Assembly: GCA_963514095.1 (NCBI GenBank)
Contig: OY741275.1
Coordinates: forward strand, 7,461,151 to 7,525,150
Direction of reading: 5' to 3'
DNA: 64,000 bases
Origin: Eutrigla gurnardus
Lineage: Eukaryota > Chordata > Actinopteri > Perciformes > Triglidae
The translations under genes were made by a program, and so were the position numbers. Of this stretch, positions 25,900 to 38,535 are shown one piece after another. The notes beneath the pieces were generated by a model, which was given only the letters and a program-made list of their open reading frames with translations, did no database searches and was not told where the DNA came from. Positions within the stretch are counted from its first letter, which is position 1. Every line of letters begins with the position of its first letter.

Positions 25900-26275
25900 G
25901 CACCAATCCGAGGTGGAAAGTAAACATCGCGATACTTGTGCGACGGACCTCTGGCATGGTGTTAGAAAGGCGATATCTCGCGCTACCTGAACGCGCCGTG
26001 TCTCATTCCACCACGGTGAAGCCTGCCGGCAGAGTTCCTGTTCTACAGCTCCACAGTATTCATTTAAATTTGGAAACTTGAAACGGAATCTATATTTATA
26101 ACGATCGTTTTATTTATTTGAAGTAAACGTAATCGTCTAGTTAACTTTACAGGTAACCGCTGGTTCAAGGTCGTAATTTGTACTGAAACGGAATTTAACG
26201 GAACAGCATAGCCGGTCGTGCTAACAAAGAAAATCCTTTCTCTTCAGAAATAATCCCCCATTACTCTCTTTAGTT
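25900..26275 (+). promoter_or_regulatory. ddx3x: ddx3x promoter and 5' UTR
   Basis: GC- and CpG-rich stretch directly before the ddx3x ATG, after a long AT-rich intergenic region. No clear TATA box. A short 5' UTR ending in TTAGTTATGAG is consistent with the start chosen at 26276. Positional assignment. Confidence 0.45.
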
Positions 26276-29200
26276 ATGAGTCATGTGGTCGTTGATAATC
26301 CACACGGTCTAGATCAGCAGGTGAGTACTTCTAACTGTTTACTCTTTTCTTTTTCTTTAAATGTGATTTCCCCATTACGCACATGTAGTTTCTATTGAGA
26401 AAGAGAAGCGGCTTCATTAGCTAAGTCGCTAGCCTCCGGCTAAGCTAACTCTGCGGCTGCTAAAATGGAGGTGATGATGTCGCCGAATAGATTGTGATGG
26501 CGGAGCTCGTCACTATGCTGTGGCAGCTAACTAACCTAACACCCTTATTTTTCCTATGTTTCCCGTTTTAAAATGATTAACACTAGCCACAACACCGACT
26601 AGATGCAGAGCGCAATTCACATGTCGGGAAACGTATTTGAAGTAATGGAGATTCACAGGTTAGCTAACATTAACGGTGCTGCCGGTATCCTACGAAGTTA
26701 GCCCGGCTAATGTGAGGCCTTCTCAACCTGAAACGTGGCGCAGGAAAAAATGCTGGCAGCGGCTTTTAGCCACCATTAATGTTTCTGAAATGTTACGCTC
26801 TCGAGTTAATAAAACATTCAGGGATTTGGGTATGCCATTTCACTGTATGTAATTCATAATATATAACTTTTCTTATATTTTAAATTTGTCAGCGTTTTAT
26901 TGTTTGGTAAAACGATAAGTCGATCGTTCATAAACGAGATGGCTGAGCCACGCCATATCGGTTGTTGGGTACGTTAAGACAGTTAAAATGAGCAAAGCAA
27001 ACATAATGTTTCGTAATATTTCCTGGTGCAAATAGTGTAGTAGTGGATGGCCAAACATTTCAAGTTGGAGAGTAGTGTAACATTAAATATAGATCACCAC
27101 ATAATTTCAACAATGTTCGTATTTACCCTCATTGTCCATTATTGATAGTTTGGTGCATAGGGACTCCTCACCTGGTTTTCTAAAATGTCCCCCTTCTTTT
27201 TTTTTTTAGCTTGCTGCCCTAGACTTGAACTCTGCTGACGGACAAGGCGGAGGAACTGGCAGTAAGTAATTTAGCAGATGTTACTTGAGTATGTCAATGT
27301 AATTAAATTACATTATCTCAGTGTACAATGTAATGTTTTCATCAACTTTCTACTTCTGTATTAACACCAAAGTTGCCTATGCATACCACTGTCTTCCTCC
27401 AGCAAGATTATGTAATTTTACAACACAGATTTAGGTTACATAAGCAATCTTTATTGATCCAAATTCTTTGAGTGAAGGATCTTGTATATGTGTATATATA
27501 CACCTGTGTTTAAATATATGTATATGATGTGTGACATTTGTTTTTCTCCCCTCAGGGCGTTACATTCCACCTCACTTGAGAAACAAAGATGCACCTAAAA
27601 ACGGTGAGTTAAATTTAACATGCTGACTGAGCCACAGTCAGACCATCAACGCAGGTCTGACTTGCAGTGTGCTTCTTAGTGTTAAAAGCCCATCAGAGCA
27701 TGGTAAAAGCGAGCACAATTGAGGGGAAAAATTGCTGAGGTGTTGATATTTGTTTCTCAACCACTTGATGTTTAGCAGTCAAGACAAAGATGGCGGTTCT
27801 GCAGTGTTTTTGCTGCATTAGACCACACGACTGTTGAAGACATTAGTTTAATTTTAAAGGAGTCCACAGAAGGAGGGGAGAAAGCCACGTCAAGTGGGTT
27901 TTCTGTGCATGATAGCATATCTTGGTGTGGGTACGGTCAAACAAGTGGTAACGTAAATGGCTGTAGACGGACATTTTAACCCAAAGTGATCATAAGTGAA
28001 TGAGCCCAATTTTTTAAAACATTCAATTTCAGAGTCAATTTTGAACAATTTTCATTACTCCAACTATATTCTCGTCTCTCATGTGAACGAGAGTGCTAGC
28101 TATTGGCTGCTCTGAATGGGAATATAAAGGGTGGGTTGTTTTTTAGGGTGACCTGTAGAGACCAAACAATGTTTTTGTACTTGGGATGAGGTAGTTTTGA
28201 ATTGTTTTTCTTTTCCTGTACTAAATCAAGAGACATGCTTTACCTGGCATAATTGGCCAGATCATTTCATAAAATCTTGGAATAATGGTACTGTGTCATT
28301 GCACACTTTGACGTTTTCTCTCGTTTTACTGTTTTCTTATTCCACAGCAGGAAATGCTTATTCCGCTGGTAGACAGTTCGGTTATTCAGTGGCACCAGTA
28401 AATCTCTGTAAGTCCCTTCTGTCTGCTTTCGCTGAGGGCAACCTGCATTTCCAGATGCATGAAATAGCCAATTTAATCACCAGCAAAGCCAGTGTAAAGA
28501 GGGAGAGGGTCAGAGCTATACACTTTAAAACATTTAATGACTCAATAACTTAAGGGCTCATGGTTAACTGATGCGCTTCTCTCTGCTAGAATGCTTGCAT
28601 TCAAAATGAGAAATGTGTTGTAGGTTAATGGCAATTTGTTATAAGCATATGCTTGCTTTGCTAATGCTTTTAATTATAGTAGAATTTTCAAAAATAATTT
28701 ATTAAAGCATATAGTCATTAAAGTGTTGTTTTCACTGTGTGTGTGTGTGTGTGTACACGTGTGTGTGTGTGTGTATACATAAATATAAATACATAAATAA
28801 GCCCACATTTCACTTGCAATTTCCCTCAAGATTCTTCTAAACAGTTCCCACAACCATGGCAGGCAGAGTGTCAGGAAGGACACAGAAATAACTATACTGC
28901 AGCAGGGAATGACTGTAAGATTGGTAACTATTAGTGTAAAGTCAAACCCAACACTTGTACTGCATGAGCCAGTAGTTATGGGAGAGTCTTTTTATAGCCT
29001 GCTTCCCTACCTTTGCTCAGGTTACCCAAGACTGGCCTCTCAAGAGTTTGCCTTTTACCATGCCTACAGTGGGGGTTGGCCAAACAGATGTGGTATACCG
29101 TGACCTCTACCTGCATGCCAAGCCATGTACTTGTTGGCAGAGTTTTATATTGTATATGCAGCTGAACACTCATGGTGCCCTTGCTTTTGTCATGGTCACT

Positions 29201-32200
29201 TGAAAGGGCAGTGTTAAAGCTTGCAAATGAAGTTGCTTGTGAAGCATGGGGTTGGTGCCTTCAAGACTACACTGCATCACTAGCGGCTGTCTTACTAATA
29301 ATGACGATGTCAGCAGTTAAATTAGGGCTGGGTGATATGACTTATCAATAATATCATTATTGGTAGTATCTGAACACTGCTGTCAATTTGAAGTCAGATT
29401 GTTTTTTGGAAAATAATTTTGATTTATCCATTTTCTTATTTTTCTTATTGACTGACTTATTGTGCAGACATGGAATTGTCTGTCAAACTGTTCTTACCAT
29501 AAATCCTAATGTATAGACATACATCAACAGTAAACTTTCTTTGCACTTCTTTTACACTTACCTCGCAATTGTAATTTACTACCCCATATCCCAGGTAGAA
29601 CACGCAGCAATACATGAAGTATTCAATATTGCCCACACCTAAGTGAATAAACATCAAAGATGTGTGTATATATACTGCTTTTTGCATGGTTCAATCATTA
29701 ATACCCTTAAACTAATGTTAGTTGCAGTCATGATATCAAAGTAGGGATTATATTTGTCAAAAAAAACTGAGCTTTACATTACTGCATTGACATAACTCAA
29801 GCCCAATCATTTGTCACAAGTCTCTCAGTTGTTCTTCTTGAGTTTGTCGAGTACGATTTTTCCATCTGCCCACAGCGTACTATTAAAGTATTGATTGGAA
29901 TTATTGAACACCACTGATGGCGTATGTGTAGACTTTTGCTCAAACAGCCCGCCCCTCAAATTTCTTTATTAGTCACTTCTCTGGTGTGAAGTTGAAATAT
30001 CTATTGAAATGTTCTGCTGCACTTGGTGGTGGAACAGAAACTGGCACAGTCATCTCTTCTTGGCACGTGATCAAAGACTCCTTGACTTGTAGCATCTGAA
30101 AGGGATGTTTGTTTCAGGCAGTGTGACATGGGTGTTTTCCTTGGTGTTTTATTTGGCATTTGTGATTTTAATAAGAACCAGAACCAACTTACTTTTATGG
30201 ACTCTTACCTGGCTTGCACTTTGCATTCAATGTGCCTTGGTGATAATTGAATTGTTTTTTGGGGGGGGCTATTGGCCTATCCAAGCTAATGTATGCTCCC
30301 TAGAATAGCTCTTGGGTATAACAAGTAAAAGGAAACTTGCAACAGGGATTCATTGAAGTAGCAGCCTTGGATTTCTACGTCTCCAGAATATGCAGCTAAT
30401 TTGCTGACTGGAGTGTGGGAAACCTGGCCACGTGATCAAGAGCGCAATCCCATAGAATATGAAGATAGGAGATGTGTTCTCCTTTCCAAACTGTTATTGG
30501 ATTTTCCAAACCACTTGCAGCTTATACTTTCGGTTTGCATTTCCCAAAATGCACACTGGTAACGTTGCAAGGTGTCAGTTGTTAACGTTTAAGCCTTTCA
30601 AACACTCACGTAGCCTTTGCCACATTTGTTGATTTCCTCATTATTTTCATCATCACAGCTTACATAACACATTAGGGTAACCGCTGAAGCCTTCTACTTG
30701 AAACGCTACACATTAGGTCCAATCCAACATTGCGCGAAGAGCAATAGTTAACTACTACAGCTTTCATATGTACCTACTACAGCTTTCATTGGTACCTATG
30801 ATGCATCACTAACTTGCATTCTTCTAGTACTTTTCAAGTTGCTGTTTTTTTGTTTTATTTTGGTGGTTTGATGGAACTGTGACATTATGTTGTCTCAGAA
30901 AGGTAGTTTGCAGTGTTGCAAATGCAATCTGATACCAGCTGACAAAATCCCACCATATTCTGGTGCTGTATTTTTGTCTTCATGTTGGTTAATTTGCCAC
31001 ACTTGATGTGTTAATGTAAAGCTCAGATCTATGCAGTAAATATTTGCACTCCACTGTGGAAAAGTCTGAAATTATTACTTTCCTGTCCTTTTAAATTGCA
31101 GTGCAGCTCTGAGGCACCAAATCCCCCCCCCAAACTGACCAAAAGTCCATATCTTGGCAACATGGTATCCTAGAAAATACTAGATGATTTATGCTTGTGG
31201 GCTTCTTTTTCTTATTATTGTATATCACAAAATTAAGTTAATTAGGGCCCAAGCACTGACGTCGGGCCGCGAAGGCCTTATTTACTTACTGTTTGAGACA
31301 AAAACCCATGACATCCTTTTACTTGTTGAAGCTCACGACCCTTCTTCAACACATATCAGTGTGGGCCTTTCGTGAAGCTTTACACGGCTTTCCCCTTGCT
31401 TGAAGGTGGCACCTTGCATCTCGCAACCCCAAACCCCCTACAGTTGTACATGTCCCATACAGGCAGAGACGTGGTCTCAATAGGTTATTTTATCTAAAAC
31501 TTTCGATTTTAGATAACTTTTTATTTCAAGTACAGGTGTAGCATTTTGTCCTACTTTTTGATATTGGATGACATTAACTGACAAATGTTGCAGCAATTTT
31601 GTCTGATAGTTATACAAGCTCAGTCCAGGTTCTGGTCTGTTTCAAACCTAGTAAATTGGCTAAGAAATAGGCAGTCACTTGAGGAGAGACTCATGGTTCA
31701 TAAGGACTGAGTACTTCTAAATGTGTACTTGCATACTGACACAATTATGCTTTTTCACAAGCCTCTAATTCTGTTTGTGTTCTGTCTTCCTGCGAAGATG
31801 CGCCTGGATGGGATGGTGGCCGCAGCAATGGATTTGTGAATGGTTACCATGACAACCGCACAAATGGGGGCTTTGGAGGGCGAGGACCCCCACGCAATGA
31901 TAGAGGTGGGCGTGGTACCTACCATGGTAACGGGGGTGGAGGCTCGTTTAATCAACCATTGCAAAATGCAGGTGGGGAAACCCTATCATGCCATAAAATA
32001 TCAAACTAAAACCCCGGAGTGACAGTGAGTAGGTTAAAATGGAAACATGCCCCCCCCCCCTCCCCTCACACCCTTTTTTTATACAGTTACAATAATGGAA
32101 AGCTACCCTGCATCGTGGATTTGCAGTCGGTTACAACGTTAGCTGTACACATTGAGGAAATTATATTTGCTCTGCTTTTGGTAAGAAAGTGGCGCCATCT

Positions 32201-35200
32201 GACAGCTGATTGCAAATAAAATGTGTCATTGACCAGCTCTTAATCCGTTTGTTACAGGGTTTGCGGGCGATAGCAACTGGGCAGGACCTCAAAGGGATGC
32301 TGCCTACAACAGCTTTGGTGGACGTACCAATGATAGGTCAAAGTCTACCTTCTTCAATGACCGTGGCGCAGGCTCAAGGGGAAGGTGTGTAATTGATACA
32401 ATAATATACTGTGCCTTCAGTTTTATGGGTTAATGGGTCTGCAAAGTTTGTCTTATTATGGTATGTTAGGGTTGCACGGTATACCGGTACTAATTTGGTA
32501 CCGGGGTACTGAGGCATTTAAAACGGTACTATATTGCATTTGGACGGGACCGGTACTTGCAGCGCCCGCAACAGCGCGGCGAACTCGCCACGTGACCTCA
32601 CCGCGTTGTAACTACAGCTGAGAGGACGAGGAGCGAGCCGCAGCTTTGGGAAATAAAAGGAAAAAGCAAGCAAGCCGGAGGAAACAGCTAGCAAGTTAGT
32701 GAGCAGCGTGGACTGGAGCAACAAACGGGGCAAAGCTTGGAGAGAGAGACGTTGGGGGGGGGGGGGGGAGAGAGAGAGCGAGAGAAGCACGGAGAGGAGA
32801 CTGGCTGCTGCACCCGTCACCACGCCGCAACTTGCGGACAAACCAGGGGCGCGAAGTGCGATATGGCCGTACTTTAGCTTAAAACAAATGCGCAAGGCGA
32901 GCAGTTAATGCAATGCACCACTGTGTAAACGGCGTTTAAAAACATGCATGGCTAACGGCGGAAACACCTCCGACTTAGCCAAACACTTAAAGGACAAGCA
33001 CCCAGACCTGCACACTGAGCTCAGGGAAAGACTCGGGAACGACTCAGGAAAAAAAACACATTCAGTGCTAAAAGCAAGCGCCACCGCCCTTCACTCTTAA
33101 CAAAAGTAGCTCTGGAAGAAAAAATAGAGCTGGTTTATTTATATTACATTTGATATTATATTATTGTATTTATATTTTCACATTTTTAAAATTGTTTGCA
33201 TTAGAAAAGCTTGTCTTTGTTATTTTATTTTATTTGCTGATTAATATGTTATTGTTCTAAGATTTTCTATTAAAATAAAGTCAGTAATGACATTTTTTTT
33301 CATTATCTTTTTATTTGAAAAAGTATCGAAAAGTACCGAAACACATGTTGGTACCGGTACCAAAATGTTGGTATCGTGACAACACTAGTATGTGTTAATG
33401 TTATGCATGTGTACAGATATGAGCGCGGTGGCTTTGCTGGCGGAGGAAGCAGTCGCTGGGGGGATGACTCCAGAGAGGAGGATTGGTCCAAGCCCACTGC
33501 TGCCAATGAGCGCCTGGAAAAGTAAGAGTTTTGCTCATAAATAACTAAGCAATCAAAAACATCTTATATTTGCATTTGATCCTAACTTTTCCTAATCTTA
33601 TTTTCTAGTGAGCTTTTCGCTGCAAGTAACACTGGGATAAACTTTGAGAAATATGATGATATTCCTGTGGAGGCTACTGGAAGCAACTGCCCACCCCACA
33701 TTGAAAGCGTAAGTCTTTGGGAAACAATGAGTCAAAACTCTGAGTAGTTTGTCTGTTACTGACAGCATGTCTTGTGTTTCTAAAGTTCCACGATGTGGAC
33801 ATGGGGGAGATCATTATGGGGAACATCAACCTGACTCGCTACACTCGTCCCACCCCGGTTCAGAAGTATGCTATACCCATCATCAAGTCCAAGAGAGACC
33901 TGATGGCTTGTGCCCAGACTGGTGAGTATTTCTATATTTTCTCAATGCGTGCATTCTTATGTCGTTTAACCAGCCTTCTCTTGACTTAATTTCTTTTATT
34001 GGACATTCATTTTTATTAAAACGTAGAGGTATCATTTGGCTTGCATGTTTAAGCTCAATGCTTTTTTTAGTTCTAGGTAGTCTAAAAAATGGAATTGTAT
34101 GTGTAATCTCTGCTGTGTTCCAGGCTCCGGTAAGACCGCTGCTTTCCTACTGCCAGTGCTGAGTCAGATCTACAATGATGGGCCAGGAGATGCTCTACAG
34201 GCCGCCAAAAACGGTGGACAGGTATTGGGGCAAGAAAATTCAAAATAATTGAACATATTCTGTCTTACCATTTGACATGTTCTGATAAACATAATTTATT
34301 TCACCCTCAGGACAATGGAAGGTATGGCCGCCGTAAGCAGTACCCAATGGCCCTTGTACTGGCTCCCACCAGAGAGCTGGCTTTGCAGATCTACGATGAG
34401 GCGAGAAAGGTGAGCATTCAAATGACGGCCAACACTATCCTAGGACATAACGGTGCTGTGTTTGTAGTGAAGCTTATTTGTTGCCCTTTCTTCCTATATT
34501 TTAGTTTGCCTATCGCTCACGTGTGCGACCCTGTGTGGTCTATGGCGGTGCTGATATTGGCCAGCAGATCAGGGAGTTGGAAAGAGGCTGTCACCTGCTG
34601 GTGGCCACGCCTGGACGTCTGGTTGATATGATGGAGAGGGGCAAGATCGGTCTGGACTATTGCAAGTCAGTGAAACTCCACACAGGGGTTTTTTTTTTTT
34701 TATAAAATAAATGTATATAAATAAATACAAATTGAAATGGTTGACATACTTGTTTTGTAATTAAATATGAAATGTCTCTGCAGCTTCTTGGTCCTGGATG
34801 AAGCTGACCGCATGTTGGACATGGGTTTTGAGCCACAGATCAGACGCATTGTGGAGCAGGACACAATGCCACCTAAAGGCATCCGCCAGACCATGATGTT
34901 CAGTGCCACATTCCCCAAAGAGATCCAGGTAGGTTGGACAGGTGACGAGTATAATCAATCTTGCTAAATGTGATAAATATTTAGATACTTACCCTATTTG
35001 TTTTCTTTGCATAGATTCTTGCTCGTGACTTCCTGGATGACTACATTTTCCTGGCAGTGGGCCGTGTTGGTTCCACTTCTGAAAACATCACCCAGAAGGT
35101 GGTTTGGGTAGAGGAGAACGACAAGAGGTCCTTCCTTCTTGACCTGCTCAATGCCACAGGTGAGAAACTGCATACCCAATAATGTAAAAGGGTATTGACG

Positions 35201-38200
35201 GACACATTGGGCTTTAATCCATCATGTGTTTGTTGGTCTTCCCCATATCAAGCTAATATTGACTTTGCTACATCTAAGCTAACAACTGTCTATTCGTTAT
35301 AGTAAGACTTAACAGTGAAAAGTAAAAATGTCAGAACAAAATGTCATAAAGGTGTGAGCAGGCACTGAAGTAACTTGCCGTGTTAAGGGGGGTTGCTTCT
35401 CCACAATGATCTGAAGTTGTTATATTTGTACTCAGAAGTCTTACGTTTACTGGCCGATTTGGTTTTATCTTAGTTATTCCCAGTGAGGTTCAGGAAAATG
35501 TGCCAGAGGCCCCAGAGAAACCTGGTAAGTGTGAACATATCATAATTTTACTCCATAACCCATAAACCAGAGACATCACATCCCACAGCTCATCCTGTCC
35601 CCTCTGCTCCCCAGCTACCTCCGTGTTGTTTGTTCTTTTCGTTTCCAGTTCTTTTCGTTTCCAGTAAGAACTATTACATTTGCCTTGCACTGTGTAGACT
35701 GTACAATTGACTCCAATTCTGCAATGTCATCCCAGTCTCCTTCTTCTGAAAAGGGAGTCCATGTCAGCACTAAGATCAGCTGGCTAACCATGACCATGTT
35801 GGCTGGTAGTCATAATCGAAAGAGCTCTGAGTCAGATGGCTCCAGTCAACAGAATACACGTTTTTGTAGATCTGCGTCTTAACTGCCATAAGGGACTGAA
35901 TAATAAACACACTGTTTGATGTTAAAGAGTGCACCCGCATTTATAAATGACAAGCTAACGTGCAATTTTGTCATGGGCTGCCTTGTTAAAGCACACGCCA
36001 GGCTTTTGGAGTTAAATGGTCACCTGCATGGAAATGACAATGCAAGTGTCCTGTTTACAGGCGTACAATTTAACTAGTCTGGTCAGGCTGATCTGGGCTT
36101 TATTTTAAGGAACTTGGAAGAGTAATACAGAGGGGATGGAGCTTTGGGTATTTTGTTTCCGGGCTTGTCCCCGAGTACATTTGCAAAATGGCAAGCTGCA
36201 GGGTTAGGTGCAACATGTAATGGTGTCATATCCCATTACCCCTCAGCCATTTTTATTATCTCAAGCTTTCCTTCTGACTGCTATTAATGCCAAATATCTG
36301 GATTGTAACCTAATATCGAACAGTTAAATACATGTTTAAACCAAATGGGTCCCAAGCCATTCCTATGGGCTGGCATCGGAATACCCGGTTTTATACTTAA
36401 GTAATTCAGTGATCTTTTCAGTGATCAGTACTGCATATGTAACACTTTTTATGCAACCCATATCTCAGTTTCTAAGTTGTCATTTTGCATAATGATCTTG
36501 TAATGGCCATCTTTTTTCTTTTTTTTCTTTTTTTCTTTTTAAGAATGAAAGTTTAAATTTCCTGATCATCTTTCAGTTAGAACAATCCATCCATACCCAT
36601 GTCCCCAGTTCTTAATGATTTTATTTGAGGTTTTTTTTCCCTCCTTTCATGCCCTATCCTGCTCTTCTTTTGTCTCGTCCCTTGTTTCCGGCAACACAGG
36701 AAAAGACTCGTTAACTCTGGTGTTTGTGGAAACCAAGAAAGGAGCAGATTCTCTGGAAGACTTCCTTTACCACGAGGGCTACGGCTGCACCAGCATCCAC
36801 GGAGATCGTTCACAAAGAGACAGAGAGGAAGCTCTGCATCAGTTCAGGTCTGGACGCTGCCCCATCTTGGTGGCTACAGCTGTAAGTAATCATGTCTCTT
36901 CACTTTTCACTTCTTTCCCACCTTTAAAAGCGAACAGTTGGATTGTTTACAGTTTAACAAAACCAGTCCTTTAGACAACAAGTCAGATTTGTTATCATGG
37001 CAGATTTGAATCCAGTAATGTCTCTCAGGCAAGCTATTTTAAGCTACTGTTTGTACAATAACTGATAGCAACATGTTTCCCTCTTGCCTCACGTGAAGAA
37101 GCTTCCGTATGCTAATTTTATATTAAATTGGTTTACGCATACGTGTAACTATTGCAGTATCATAACTAGGAGTATAAAGATGCATTTGTTTTGATCACAT
37201 CCAGGTTGGCCAACTCCATACACTAAGGCTCAATTGGGAAACAATCTTGTATTGTCCATATTAAATAAGGGGACATTATACAGTGTTGAGATTTCTTTTA
37301 TCTATTTCTTTACTTTTTATCCAGATTTGGGGGTTTAAAAAACACTAGAAGGAACCAGGCCATCTGTGTCATGGAGGAACTTGTGGCTTTGCCTGAACTG
37401 AACTCATTTGTTGGCAGATTTGATCATTTGTTGGTTAACAACTCAAGTTCTAAAATGGATTGAAATTTCTGTACGACTGTATGGTGTTTGAGGTCCTCAC
37501 TATCTTCACATGTTCTGTTTTTCTTCTACTTTTGCAGGTGGCTGCCAGAGGTCTGGACATCAGCAATGTGAAGCACGTCATTAACTTTGATTTGCCCAGT
37601 GACATTGAGGAATACGTTCACCGTATTGGCCGTACGGGACGTGTGGGCAACTTGGGTATATACCTTTTCCATTTTTTGTAAAATTCTTTCTTTTCGTTGC
37701 CTTCATGTTTCAATGATGGTATAATCTTGCTCTTGTTTTGTGCAGGTCTGGCCACGTCGTTCTTTAACGACAAAAACAGCAACATAACCAAAGATTTGCT
37801 GGACATTTTGGTGGAGGCCAAGCAGGAGGTTCCCTCCTGGCTTGAGAGCCTGGCCTACGAGCACCAGCACAAGAGCACCGGCCGTGGACGCTCTAAGAGG
37901 TAACTGTCTCATGCAGGAACAAATGCTGTTTCGAACATGCCAATGTCAGTGTTAGTCGTGACATACAGACCTCCTTGCGGTCTTCATTATATCAAACTAC
38001 CTGTGTCCTAAAACTTTTACGTGATTTACCATATCGTCTAACAAAGGAACATTCTTGTTCAGGTTCTCTGGTGGTTTTGGAGCTAGAGACTACCGTCAGA
38101 CGCCAGGTGGCTCTGCAAACTTCAGTAGCAGCCGCGGTGGGCGCAGCACTGGAGGCCATGGAGGAAATCGTGGCTTTGGTGGCGGTAAGGAACAATATTT

Positions 38201-38535
38201 TCTCACCCTTTATGACACTTGCTTGTTAACTTGAGACCAGTAACACTTGCTGCATTATGTTTAGCAGTTGCGTTGTTTGCTTTGGGGCACAAAAGGGAAA
38301 AATTCATAGCTTAAAAATTGCAAGCTCCTTGAAGCACGCAACTATAAAGCTTGGGGGCAACAAACAAACAAACATCTATTTGATTTATATTTTGTTGATG
38401 CTACTTGACTGACTCCTGAACTTGTCCTTCACAGGTGGCTTTGGCGGCGGCGGCGGCGGCGGCAACTTCTACAACAATGACGGCTATGGAGGAAATTACA
38501 GCCACTCTGGTAGTGTGGATTGGTGGGGTAACTAG
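26276..38535 (+). CDS. ddx3x: DEAD-box RNA helicase DDX3X/PL10, spliced, complete
   Basis: ATP-dependent RNA helicase in translation initiation, mRNA export and stress granules. Exons: 26276-26320, 27210-27261, 27556-27603, 28348-28407, 31798-31971, 32258-32384, 33417-33521, 33609-33708, 33786-33921, 34124-34221, 34311-34409, 34505-34665, 34784-34928, 35015-35159, 36700-36881, 37538-37655, 37746-37899, 38063-38184, 38435-38535; 2,172 nt, 723 aa. A 51-nt cassette exon (35474-35524) would make 740 aa. Seen: N-terminal LAALDLNSAD (NES-like), YIPPHLR (eIF4E-binding type, residues 35-41), a G/R/N-rich N-terminus longer than in human, Q motif, AQTGSGKT, PTRELA, TPGR, DEAD (407-410), SAT (442-444), HGDRSQ, ARGLD, HRIGRTGR (587-594), an RGG-like tail and terminal SVDWWGN. 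The N-terminal region resembles zebrafish Pl10. Teleosts often have two copies, so the a/b assignment is left open. Confidence 0.96.
29325..29639. repeat. Candidate 315-bp MITE in ddx3x intron 4
   Basis: The left end reads TTAGGGCTGGGTGATATG and the right end, reverse-complemented, reads TTAGGTGTGGGCAATATT, so the termini are inverted and about 75% alike. There is no coding capacity. The length and AT-rich interior fit a miniature DNA transposon; the family is unknown to me. Confidence 0.4.
31239..31450. repeat. Teleost TTAGGGCCC-type transposon fragment in ddx3x intron 4
   Basis: Starts TTAATTAGGGCCCAAGCACT and continues with GCGAAGGCCTTATT. I recognise this as the end of a very common fish DNA element whose consensus begins TAGGGCCCGAGCACCGA with GCGAAGGCCCTATTG. 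The other end is not found, so this is a fragment. Confidence 0.55.
32467..33387 (+). mobile_element. hAT-type DNA transposon remnant with BED-finger fragment, in ddx3x intron 6
   Basis: Ends are inverted: left TAGGGTTGCACGGTATACCG, right (reverse complement) TAGTGTTGTCACGATACC followed by a shared TTTGGTACCGG. A 6-bp direct repeat GTATGT flanks it (32461-32466 and 33388-33393). Inside, at about 32,911-33,040, one frame reads NTSDLAKHLKDKHPDLH, the second half of a BED zinc finger as found at the N-terminus of hAT transposases. A (G)n/(GA)n stretch lies at 32754-32780. The catalytic domain is absent, so it is non-autonomous. Confidence 0.75.
35474..35524 (+). CDS. ddx3x: ddx3x 51-nt cassette exon between the two RecA domains
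   Basis: Flanked by a good acceptor (TTTTATCTTAG) and donor (GTAAGT). It enters and leaves in phase 1, exactly as the junction it sits in, and adds 17 codons with the acidic, proline-containing sequence VIPSEVQENVPEAPEKPG (the first and last residues are split codons). It falls between LLNATG and KDSLTLVFVETKK, the linker between helicase domains 1 and 2. I believe similar inserts occur in other fish Pl10 proteins, but cannot confirm this here. Confidence 0.8.

Larger units (their letters stand above)
21900..26275. other. Intergenic region nup35-ddx3x
   Basis: Apart from the Tc1 relic and the LINE fragment I see no supported gene. It includes a (G)-rich patch near 23585-23600, a (TA)n tract near 25122-25133 and a GC-rich island from about 25,900 that belongs to the ddx3x promoter. 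Confidence 0.6.
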
